A model generated the notes under the pieces. The model worked only from the letters and a program-made list of their open reading frames with translations, was not told the origin of the DNA and searched no databases. A stretch of DNA of 24,720 nucleotides from Actinobacteria bacterium UBA3028 (GTDB lineage: Bacteria > Actinomycetota > Actinomycetes > Nanopelagicales > Nanopelagicaceae): assembly GCA_002367715.1 (NCBI GenBank), contig DFDL01000063.1, forward strand, positions 1 through 24,720, given 5' to 3'. Shown here one piece after another: positions 16,021 through 23,233 of this stretch. Numbering within the stretch: the first letter of the stretch is position 1; every line of letters starts with the position of its first letter. The position numbers were made by a program, and so were the translations under genes.

Positions 16021-17487
16021 TCAGTGTGAGTCAGGGAAATTGCCAGACAATTTGTTGTGAATCCGCTGGCTGAGTTTATTCATCCCAATGATTTCAACTT
16101 CCTTGCCATGTGAGGCATATTTATAGGTGATCGAATCTAGAGCTGCCACCGAAGAGCCATCCCAGACGTGCGCCTCAGTGAAATCAATTTCAACCTTTGA
16201 GGTCGAGACGTTGTAATCAAATTGATAGTAAAGGTCGTTGCTGCTGGCAAAGAAGAGCTCGCCAGTTACCTTATATTTCATGGTATCTGTCGCCTCATCA
16301 ATCACACCAGCAACATCCACAACATGTGCCACTCGGCGTACAAAGAGAACGGCTTCGATAAATACCCCAGCGATCACTCCGTAAGCCAAATTATGAGTGA
16401 ATACAACTACTAAGACCGTACAAACCATCACGAAAGTTTCGCTCTTTGGCATGCGAGCTAAAGTTGATGGCGCTATTGAGTGCCAGTCAAAAGTAAGGTA
16501 TGAGACAACAATCATCACTGCAACGAGTGATGCCATAGGGATTATTGAAATGACTGAACCGGCCACAACAACTAAAAAGAGAAGAAAGGTGCCTGATAAA
16601 AATGTAGATATCCGAGTCCTGGCTCCAGATGCTTTTACATTAATCATTGTCTGACCAATCATCGCGCAACCGCCCATGCCACCAAAGAAGCCAGTGACTA
16701 TATTTGCGATTCCTTGCCCGAAGGATTCTCGACTTTTATTGGATTTTGTATCTGTGATGTCATCAACTAATTTCGCTGTCAACAAGGACTCGATTAGCCC
16801 GACCATAGCTATTCCGAGCGCATAAGGAAAAATTATTCTAAAAGTAGTCAGATCAAATGGGACATTAGGAAGAGCGAAAACTGGAAAACCTGAAGGCAGC
16901 TTGCCCTCATCGCCGACGTTTGGAACCTGTACTCCGAAGAAGAATGTAATACTAGTAAGACCTACTATTGCAATTAATGGCGCTGGGATAATCTTTATTA
17001 TCTTTGGCGCAGTAAAAATAATTATCAGCCCAAGCGCAGTCAACAACCATACGGATATGTTTTTGCCGATGATATGTGGAAACTGTGCTGAGAAAATTAG
17101 AATCGCAAGAGCGTTTACAAATCCAACCATGACACTTCTAGGTATAAATCGCATCAACTTTACGACTCCTATCGCAGCTAAGAGAATTTGTAGCAATCCC
17201 CCAAGAATTACTGCGGCAATTAGATAGTCCAATCCGTAATCACTTACCAAAGGCGCAATAACTAAAGCAATCGCCCCAGTTGCAGCAGAAATCATCGCTT
17301 TGCGCCCACCGGTTATTGAGATTGTCACCGCCATCGTAAAAGATGCAAAAAGCCCAACTTTGGGATCAACGCCCGCCAAGATTGAAAAGGAGATTGCTTC
17401 TGGAATTAGGGCTAGGGCTACGACTAGACCAGCTAGCACTTCTACCAATAATTGTTTTCGAGTTAAATTGAACAAAGTTTTACCCAC
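16021..17487 (-). CDS. SulP family inorganic anion transporter with STAS domain
   Basis: A 488-residue SLC26/SulP carrier: about 12 hydrophobic segments (residues 1-390) followed by a C-terminal STAS domain (about 400-480). The N-terminal ALIPEAISFSILAGVDPKVGL and the central IGQTMINVKASGARTRIS segments are SulP hallmarks. Family substrates include sulfate, bicarbonate and dicarboxylates; the sequence does not decide. The location, divergent from a persulfide dioxygenase-rhodanese gene, suggests a sulfur oxyanion as one option; bicarbonate is the other. Start is GTG 17487; no clear SD or leaderless hexamer is seen there, so the start is less certain than the frame. Confidence 0.9.
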   Translation of the reverse strand: MGKTLFNLTRKQLLVEVLAGLVVALALIPEAISFSILAGVDPKVGLFASFTMAVTISITGGRKAMISAATGAIALVIAPLVSDYGLDYLIAAVILGGLLQILLAAIGVVKLMRFIPRSVMVGFVNALAILIFSAQFPHIIGKNISVWLLTALGLIIIFTAPKIIKIIPAPLIAIVGLTSITFFFGVQVPNVGDEGKLPSGFPVFALPNVPFDLTTFRIIFPYALGIAMVGLIESLLTAKLVDDITDTKSNKSRESFGQGIANIVTGFFGGMGGCAMIGQTMINVKASGARTRISTFLSGTFLLFLVVVAGSVISIIPMASLVAVMIVVSYLTFDWHSIAPSTLARMPKSETFVMVCTVLVVVFTHNLAYGVIAGVFIEAVLFVRRVAHVVDVAGVIDEATDTMKYKVTGELFFASSNDLYYQFDYNVSTSKVEIDFTEAHVWDGSSVAALDSITYKYASHGKEVEIIGMNKLSQRIHNKLSGNFPDSH

Positions 17488-17534
17488 AAGCTTTAATAGT
17501 TTTATTAGAGTCTAAAAATTCAAATCGAATTGAT

Positions 17535-17615
17535 ATTAGGCAATACTCCCACGAAACTTAGTTAATCATTACGATATCGTTCATATGGCAGTGCCTAATG
17601 CCAATATAGCCATAT
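17535..17615. repeat. Cluster of short inverted repeats between sulP and the CstB-like gene
   Basis: Three dyads lie together. ATTAGGCA (17535-17542) pairs with TGCCTAAT (17592-17599). ACGATATCGT (17571-17580) is a perfect 10-bp palindrome between them. ATATGGC (17583-17589) pairs with GCCATAT (17609-17615). Each alone could occur by chance in a window this size; their clustering in a divergent control region makes a regulatory role possible, perhaps for sulP. Confidence 0.35.
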
Positions 17616-17654
17616 TTAGTCACTGATCTGAGATCAACAAGCAGGCCTAGCCAC

Positions 17655-17682
17655 TTGCAATATATACCCCTAGGGGTATACT
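17655..17682 (+). promoter_or_regulatory. Sigma-70-type promoter of the CstB-like gene
   Basis: TTGCAA (17655-17660) as -35 and TATACT (17677-17682) as -10 are separated by 16 bases, a near-consensus promoter. Transcription would begin near 17689, giving a leader of about 20 bases with AGGAGG at 17699-17704 before ATG 17709. The spacer and most of the -10 are occupied by a perfect operator palindrome. Confidence 0.7.
17663..17680. promoter_or_regulatory. CsoR/CstR-type operator (perfect 18-bp palindrome)
   Basis: TATACCCCTAGGGGTATA is perfectly self-complementary. The C4-TA-G4 core flanked by TA-rich arms is the type of site bound by the CsoR family, including the persulfide sensor CstR and copper sensor CsoR. 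It lies in the spacer and over the -10 of the promoter for a CstB-like protein, where a bound repressor would block polymerase. CstR is favoured because the target gene is a persulfide-oxidising type. No CsoR-family gene is encoded in this window. Confidence 0.8.
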
Positions 17683-17708
17683 TAAGGAGTGCTCTGCCAG
17701 GAGGAAAT

Positions 17709-19127
17709 ATGACGCTAAAGGTTATTAATCTTGATACCCCAACTCTGGGTGACCGCTCTTACATCGCGCATGATGGAAAGAGCGCCCTTGTAGTTGACCC
17801 GCAGCGCGACATAGACCGTGTAATCGATTTACTAAATCGCGAAGGCGTGAGCCTTGGCGCTGTTGTTGAGACCCATATGCACAACGATTATCTCTCTGGT
17901 GGTCTAGAGCTAGCTCGATCACATGGAGTTCAATACATCATAAGTGCGAAAGATCCCGTCAACTTTGATCGCTTCACCGTCTCTGATGAGCAAACTGTTC
18001 CGGTCGGGACTTTTGCGATTCAAGCGCTTCATACCCCTGGTCATACATTTACACATATGTCATACGCGCTACTTAATTCAGAAGAAAAAGTGCAAGGCGT
18101 CTTCACTGGTGGCTCAATGTTGCACGGTTCAACCGGGCGACCAGATTTGTTGGGGCCAGATTTTGCTCGCGAATTAGCTGGCCTTCAGCATGGGTCGGCG
18201 CACAGACTTGCCGGTTTGTTAAAGGGTGAAGTCAATCTCTATCCAACACACGGATTTGGTTCTTTCTGTGCCGCTACTGCCACAAGTGGCGACTCTTCGA
18301 AAATTGCAGATGAGAAGCGATCAAACCCTGCGCTACTTCTTGATAAAGAGGCTTACATAGTTCAAACCCTCGCCGGCCTTGATGCCTTTCCTGCTTATTA
18401 CAAATACATGGGCCCTGCAAATCATGCAGGTGCTAGACCAATTGATCTCTCAGATCTAAAGCGTATGTCAACAGATGAAATACTTAAATCTATTAAATCG
18501 GGAGGTTGGGTTGTTGATCTTCGCAACCGCGATTCGTGGACAGCTGGCCATGTAAAGGGAACGCTCTCCTTTGGAATTGATGGCTCCATGGCAACCTATC
18601 TTGGATGGATGTTCCCCTACGAGAAGGAGCTATTCCTGTTATCTGATAGCGCCTCTGATATCACAGAAGCACAGCGCGAACTTGTTCGAATCGGCATTGA
18701 CCGCCCTGCTGGTTCGTACTTAGGGCAGATCTCAGATTTTGCAGAATTAGGAAGTAATAAGTTAGTAACTTTTGCCGAAATTCCTGCAGTAATTTCAAAT
18801 CCAGATATAACCGTGCTCGATGTCAGACGCAATGGTGAGCGAGAGGCTTCACATATTGTCCCCTCTCTTCATATTCCACTTCACGAACTTGAAGCGCGTA
18901 TTGAGGAGCTGCCAAAGGGTGGTGAGATTTGGGTTCACTGTGGTGGCGCTTACCGCGCTGCTGCTTCACTTGGCATCATTGAAAACTCTGAGCGAACTCC
19001 GGTTTTAATTAACGAGCCATACACAGCGGCGCTCCTTGTTGAAGGGCTAAATATTGTTACTGGACACATGGATGCCGGGCGAGTTCCACCTGTTGAAGTC
19101 TCAACCAAGACAACCTCAAAGGGGTAG
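17709..19127 (+). CDS. CstB-like MBL-fold persulfide dioxygenase/rhodanese fusion
   Basis: A 472-residue three-domain protein. Residues 1-250 form a metallo-beta-lactamase fold of the ETHE1/persulfide dioxygenase type, with ETHMHNDY (His56, His58, Asp60) and TPGHTFTH (His112). Residues about 255-345 are a rhodanese domain lacking the catalytic Cys. Residues about 355-455 are a rhodanese domain with Cys411 in the CGGAYR loop. This order matches CstB, which oxidises low-molecular-weight persulfides. Oddly, the usual metal-ligand Asp of the TGD motif is Gly135 (TGGS), as I recall for other actinobacterial homologues, so catalysis needs checking. ATG 17709 has AGGAGG upstream; the longer TTG 17655 start would lie in the -35 box. 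Confidence 0.9.
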   Translation: MTLKVINLDTPTLGDRSYIAHDGKSALVVDPQRDIDRVIDLLNREGVSLGAVVETHMHNDYLSGGLELARSHGVQYIISAKDPVNFDRFTVSDEQTVPVGTFAIQALHTPGHTFTHMSYALLNSEEKVQGVFTGGSMLHGSTGRPDLLGPDFARELAGLQHGSAHRLAGLLKGEVNLYPTHGFGSFCAATATSGDSSKIADEKRSNPALLLDKEAYIVQTLAGLDAFPAYYKYMGPANHAGARPIDLSDLKRMSTDEILKSIKSGGWVVDLRNRDSWTAGHVKGTLSFGIDGSMATYLGWMFPYEKELFLLSDSASDITEAQRELVRIGIDRPAGSYLGQISDFAELGSNKLVTFAEIPAVISNPDITVLDVRRNGEREASHIVPSLHIPLHELEARIEELPKGGEIWVHCGGAYRAAASLGIIENSERTPVLINEPYTAALLVEGLNIVTGHMDAGRVPPVEVSTKTTSKG

Positions 19128-19270
19128 TGACTAATGTTAGAAAAACTCCAGGAAAAGCATATAAAGAGATTTCTAGTGGTCCAGCTATCGGCATAGATGT
19201 TCGCGAGTCAGATGAATGGGTCACCGGACATGCACCACTTGTATCCTGGAATCCAAAAGGTGTGTCATAG
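19127..19270 (+). pseudogene. Truncated rhodanese-like remnant
   Basis: A 47-codon frame starts at GTG 19127, overlapping the last base of the upstream stop, with AGGGG just before it. It encodes the first half of a PspE-type rhodanese: AYKEISSGPAIGIDVRESDEW and then VTGHAP, matching the domain's central DVRExxEWxxGHAP core. After that it diverges and stops at TAG 19268-19270. The catalytic Cys loop and the C-terminal half are absent from all frames up to the heliorhodopsin. Reading past the stop in the same frame gives 24 more non-rhodanese codons. A deletion remnant is the simplest explanation; a small expressed fragment cannot be excluded. Confidence 0.7.
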
Positions 19271-19356
19271 AGTTTAAATAGCAGTACAGATGCCAGACTT
19301 GTTCAAATGCGCATTAATGAACACCTATCAGAAATACATCGCTGAGGAGAAATCGT

Positions 19357-20151
19357 ATGTCGTCAATAAACACTGTTGTAGCAACTGGAGTAACTTCCGA
19401 AAAGCTTGTCAATGTACGAAAATGGAATGTTGCCCTTACGATTTTACATCTTGGTCAGGCTATAGCGATGCTATTGCTTACAAATGATTTTGCACTAAAG
19501 GTTTTGAGCTCTTTTCCTGCCGGTCCTCCAGGAACAGAAGGTCTAGTTACTTCGACTCTCTTTGAAGTTCGAGTTGGTTGGGTAATTGGAGCATTCCTCG
19601 CATTAGCTGGTTTAGATCATTTGCTAACATCGACATTTGCGCGCAAGACGTATGAAACTGATCTTAAGAATGGAATTAACCGTTTTCGCTGGGCAGAATA
19701 TTCAATTAGTGCTTCTCTTATGGTTGCCATTATCTGTATGTACTGGGGAATCTTGACTCTTGCAGCTTTGATCGCAGTAGTCGGTGCAAATATTGCAATG
19801 ATTCTCTTCGGTTGGCTACAAGAGAAGATGAATCCCCCAGGACGTACTTCGACCACGATGCTGCCATTCTGGTTTGGAACGCTTGCTGGAATAACTCCCT
19901 GGCTTGCAATGTCAGTCAATATCTCTCAGATTCCTCTAGATGAAGCTCCAGATGGTCTTTTCTTAATCATGATCGTTCAAGCTCTCTTCTTCTTCTGTTT
20001 TGGATTAAATCAGTGGTTGCAATATCGCGGAGTTGGCAAGTGGAGTAACTATATGTTTGGTGAAAAGACTTACTTAATCCTAAGTCTTGGTGCTAAATCA
20101 CTCTTAGCTTGGCAGATCTTTGCTGTTTCACTTTTCCCAATAGCTAACTAG
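19357..20151 (+). CDS. Heliorhodopsin
   Basis: A 264-residue seven-helix retinal protein of the heliorhodopsin family, whose N-terminus faces the cytoplasm, opposite to type 1 rhodopsins. The retinal Schiff-base lysine is Lys247 in ILSLGAKSLLAWQIF; Ser243 sits one turn before it. Glu114 in RWAEYSISAS is the likely Schiff-base counterion. Other family blocks are ILFGWLQEK (149-157), LPFWFGTLAGITPW (169-182) and QYRGVGKWSNY (222-232). His31 and His89 match the conserved pocket histidines. Resemblance to actinobacterial heliorhodopsin 48C12 is strong, as recalled from memory. GAGGAG seven bases before ATG 19357 sets the start. Family members do not appear to pump ions; a sensory or regulatory role is suspected. 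No retinal-synthesis gene lies in the window. Confidence 0.96.
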   Translation: MSSINTVVATGVTSEKLVNVRKWNVALTILHLGQAIAMLLLTNDFALKVLSSFPAGPPGTEGLVTSTLFEVRVGWVIGAFLALAGLDHLLTSTFARKTYETDLKNGINRFRWAEYSISASLMVAIICMYWGILTLAALIAVVGANIAMILFGWLQEKMNPPGRTSTTMLPFWFGTLAGITPWLAMSVNISQIPLDEAPDGLFLIMIVQALFFFCFGLNQWLQYRGVGKWSNYMFGEKTYLILSLGAKSLLAWQIFAVSLFPIAN

Positions 20152-20181
20152 TAATTAATTCAGTAATAAGCAGAAGAACCG

Positions 20182-20195
20182 CCCGGTAAGCCGGG
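20182..20195. terminator. Possible bidirectional hairpin between heliorhodopsin and copA
   Basis: CCCGG (20182-20186) pairs with CCGGG (20191-20195) around TAAG in the 75-bp gap between two convergent genes. The stem is short and no proper T-run follows on either strand, so a terminator role is only suggested by position. Confidence 0.35.
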
Positions 20196-20226
20196 GGCAC
20201 TGAAGATTTAGCCTCTTAGAAGGACC

Positions 20227-22344
20227 CTACTCCGATTTACCTCTGAGTCGTAATGAATTTAGAACTACCGAAGTTGAGCTAAGACTCATGGCAAATGCAG
20301 CAATCATTGGAGAAAGAAGCGTGCCAGTTAATGGATACAAGATACCTGCCGCAATAGGAACACCCAAAGAATTATATAAAAATGCAAATAAAAGGTTCTG
20401 TCGCATATTCCAGACTGTAGATTCTGAGATATTCCTTGCAATTGCAATGCCTCTCAGGTCCCCCTTTACTAAGGTAACTCCACCACTATTCATTGCAACA
20501 TCGGTACCAGTTCCCATTGCAATTCCAACATCTGCCTTTACTAAAGCAGGTGCATCATTTACTCCATCCCCCGCCATGCCAACTACAAGGCCTCGTGATT
20601 GGAGCTCTGCAACTAATTGCAATTTATCTTCTGGACGTACATCTCCGTATATTTCAATGATTCCAAGTTCAACGCCAATTGCTTCAGCAGTTGTTTGATT
20701 GTCACCTGTGGCCATTATGACGTTAATACCCGCCGCTTTGAGCGCAAGAAGAGATTCCAGCGTGTTCAATTTAATCCGATCGGATAAAGCTATTAATGCA
20801 TTTGGCTGGGAGTCGATAGTTAAGAGCATTACAGTCGCACCCTGAGTTCGCAGTTGAAGAATCCGGTCTGTCATGCCGAAACTTCGTAGCAACTCATCGT
20901 CTTCATCTCGGATGCTCGCTATTGAAATCTTTCTCTCTCCTACTACTCCCTCGACACCTCTGCCTGTCACGCTAACGAAATCATTTACTTTGACTAAATC
21001 GATTTCAGATTCTTTTGCTGCTCTAACAATCGCCTTTGCCAAAGGATGCTCGCTTGCAACTTCGAGACTTGCTGCCATTTGAAGAACGTAACTAGCTTCA
21101 TGGCTTCCAAGGTTGATAATCTCTTTTAATTCTGGACGCCCTTCGGTGAGAGTTCCAGTCTTATCCACGACCAAGGTGTTGATTTTTCTAAATGTTTCAA
21201 TCGTGGAAGCATCTTTGAAAAGAACCCCTTGAATTGCACCGCGCCCACTGGCAACCATGATTGACATTGGTGTTGCAAGACCCAGAGCGCAGGGACAAGC
21301 AATAATTAATACAGCAACCGCATTTATTAACCCATGGCTCCAACTTTGATCTGTTCCCAAAATTCCCCAGGCGAAGAAGGTTGCAATCGAAATTCCAATA
21401 ACAGCTATGACAAAATATTTAGAAACAACATCTGCCATTCGTTGCATGGGAGCTTTGGATCTCTGCGCAGAAGCAACCATCTCAATAATCTGTGACAGCA
21501 CAGTATTCATACCAACCTTTGTAGCTTGAATAATTAGCGCTCCATTTGAATTAATTGACCCAGCCAAAACAGAATCGCTCAATGTTTTCTGAACAGGAAT
21601 TGGCTCACCCGTGAGCATAGATTCATCAATTGCACCTTGCCCTTCAAGAATTACTCCGTCAACAGGGATGGCCTCACCAGGTCGAATCCGTAAGGAATCT
21701 CCCACTTGGATATCATCAATCGGAATAATTTCGTCTTCACTGTCTGAGACCAGACGGGAGGCAGACTTTGGTCTCATGTTCAGTAAGGATTTTATCGCAG
21801 ATGAAGTTTTTGCAATGGACCTTAATTCAAGAATTTGCCCCAAGATTGTTAGAGAGACAATTACATTTGCTGCTTCAAAATAGACCGCGACATTGCCATC
21901 TGTTTTAAAGGATTCGGGAAATACTTTTGGAAAAACGGTTGCTACTACGCTGTATACGAATGCCGCACCGACACCAATTCCGATAAGAGTCCACATATTT
22001 GGATTCCTTGTTTGAATCGATTGCCAGCACCGCAAGAAAAAAATTTTCCCTGCCCATAAAACCACCGGTATCGATAGGACCATCTGAAACCAAGATGAGG
22101 CGAGAGGATTGAGGAACGATGTAGATTCGCCTAGTAAGGCTAGCAATACTGAGAAGGCACTGAGTGGGAATGTAAGCCAGAATTTTCTTTGGAATTGTAG
22201 AAGCTCGAGGTTCTCGACTTCTTCAACTGATGGCATCAATGGCTCAAGTGCCATACCGCATTTAGGGCAGTCTTCGGGAGCCGAGCTTCGGACCTCCTCG
22301 TGCATCGGGCATATATATTGATTCAAAGTGTTACTTCTATCCAT
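20227..22344 (-). CDS. copA: Cu(I)-type P1B heavy-metal translocating ATPase
   Basis: A 705-residue P-type ATPase predicted to export Cu(I) from the cytoplasm. The N-terminus is a short metal-binding domain of the CPMH...CPKCG type (Cys12, Cys26, Cys29), not the usual MxCxxC HMA domain. Membrane metal motif CPC is at residues 350-352, the phosphorylated Asp394 is in DKTGT, with TGE in the actuator domain, the SEHPLA nucleotide-domain His-Pro and GDGVNDAP hinge. Tyr-Asn in helix 7 and the Met/Ser-Ser pattern in helix 8 (AFAMSLSS) support Cu(I). ATG 22344 is 35 bp after the Asp-box protein gene on the same strand, so they probably share a transcript. Confidence 0.93.
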   Translation of the reverse strand: MDRSNTLNQYICPMHEEVRSSAPEDCPKCGMALEPLMPSVEEVENLELLQFQRKFWLTFPLSAFSVLLALLGESTSFLNPLASSWFQMVLSIPVVLWAGKIFFLRCWQSIQTRNPNMWTLIGIGVGAAFVYSVVATVFPKVFPESFKTDGNVAVYFEAANVIVSLTILGQILELRSIAKTSSAIKSLLNMRPKSASRLVSDSEDEIIPIDDIQVGDSLRIRPGEAIPVDGVILEGQGAIDESMLTGEPIPVQKTLSDSVLAGSINSNGALIIQATKVGMNTVLSQIIEMVASAQRSKAPMQRMADVVSKYFVIAVIGISIATFFAWGILGTDQSWSHGLINAVAVLIIACPCALGLATPMSIMVASGRGAIQGVLFKDASTIETFRKINTLVVDKTGTLTEGRPELKEIINLGSHEASYVLQMAASLEVASEHPLAKAIVRAAKESEIDLVKVNDFVSVTGRGVEGVVGERKISIASIRDEDDELLRSFGMTDRILQLRTQGATVMLLTIDSQPNALIALSDRIKLNTLESLLALKAAGINVIMATGDNQTTAEAIGVELGIIEIYGDVRPEDKLQLVAELQSRGLVVGMAGDGVNDAPALVKADVGIAMGTGTDVAMNSGGVTLVKGDLRGIAIARNISESTVWNMRQNLLFAFLYNSLGVPIAAGILYPLTGTLLSPMIAAFAMSLSSTSVVLNSLRLRGKSE

Positions 22345-22379
22345 TATTTATACCCGTTTCCTAGAATGAACCTTCTGGA

Positions 22380-23201
22380 TTAAGAAATCTTAATAAAACT
22401 TCTCCCATTATTTTTTGATGTAAATATATCTGAGCCCACAGTTACCAGCATCAGTTGATCGCTAGCAGTGAGAATCCCTGGCACCGCTTTAAATCTACTC
22501 AGCTTTCTCCATGTTTTACCAGAATTTGATGAATTGTACAGCGTGCTACCACTCAAAGCGAAAAGTCCCGAATTGCGCCATTCAATCTGAGTAAATTTGA
22601 GACTGTTTTTAATTTTAGTTGCTGACTTGAAGGCATTTTTCGTAAGCAGCAATTTGGAATTCTTAATTGCAATAGCCGTTCCAGGAATCTCAGGTGAAAC
22701 TGCAATATCCGTGAATGTGTTTATTCCTAAAGAGTTCCATGTCTTTCCGGAATCTGCTGAGAACATTAAGTTTCCACTCTGTGAATCTGCGCCATATAAA
22801 TCACTTCTGGCACCTTCTAAAAGGTGGAAATCTACTTTCCCCACTAAAGAGACAGCTCGCCAAGTTAATCCGCCGTCTTTAGATTTTAATAGGCCAATGG
22901 GGTTTGGCATTGTAGAACCTTGAGCAGGGTGTCCACTTGCAACCAAAGCCTTGCCTAATGTCGTAAATCCCATAACATCAAACTTATCTTTTCCAACTAA
23001 CTTCATGTCATTCTTTCCAGCTAGTTCAAAAAGGCCTTCGTGAGTCAGAACAAGTACTTTCTTCTCAACAACTTTTATATGATGTATGTGTAAAACCGAA
23101 TCGAGAGTTTCCGCACTTGCATTGTGACTGAGCCCCGGCAGTACAACAATTGCAAAAACAAGAATTCTTACTCTTAAACTATTTCTTCCTGACCTTTTCA
23201 T
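22380..23201 (-). CDS. Secreted Asp-box (BNR-like) protein, F510_1955-type
   Basis: A 273-residue exported protein with a signal peptide (basic N-terminus, hydrophobic core, cleavage near SAETL, residues 29-31) and a beta-propeller-like body. Four Asp-box repeats are visible: SKDGGLTW, SADSGKTW, SSNSGKTW and the degenerate SKNNGRSF. The HIHHIK start, MGFTTLGKALVASGHP and MPNPIGLLKSKDGG resemble the F510_1955 family, annotated as glycosyl hydrolase/exo-sialidase-like, though glycosidase activity is unproven and catalytic residues are not evident. Sitting directly upstream of the copper ATPase gene and 32 bp after an NlpC/P60 gene, it may work in the envelope under metal stress; that is inference. 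No strong SD is seen before ATG 23201. Confidence 0.8.
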   Translation of the reverse strand: MKRSGRNSLRVRILVFAIVVLPGLSHNASAETLDSVLHIHHIKVVEKKVLVLTHEGLFELAGKNDMKLVGKDKFDVMGFTTLGKALVASGHPAQGSTMPNPIGLLKSKDGGLTWRAVSLVGKVDFHLLEGARSDLYGADSQSGNLMFSADSGKTWNSLGINTFTDIAVSPEIPGTAIAIKNSKLLLTKNAFKSATKIKNSLKFTQIEWRNSGLFALSGSTLYNSSNSGKTWRKLSRFKAVPGILTASDQLMLVTVGSDIFTSKNNGRSFIKIS

Positions 23202-23233
23202 TTTTGACCCATTTCTGTAGCTGTTAATTTCTT

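Noticed and set aside
17655..17708. TTG start giving the CstB-like protein 18 extra N-terminal residues
   Set aside because: The TTG is the -35 box of the likely promoter, and the extension would be encoded by the operator. ATG 17709 has a strong AGGAGG.
19290..19487. 65-codon frame overlapping the start of heliorhodopsin
   Set aside because: Out of frame with heliorhodopsin, Cys-rich low-quality sequence without an SD; heliorhodopsin has both SD and family motifs.
20288..20698. 136-codon open frame on the plus strand inside copA
   Set aside because: Antisense shadow of the P-type ATPase, whose motifs are intact on the minus strand.
22320..22360. Possible second CsoR/CstR site upstream of copA
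   Set aside because: Only one half-site-like TATACCC is present; the other arm is missing, so it is not a supported operator.
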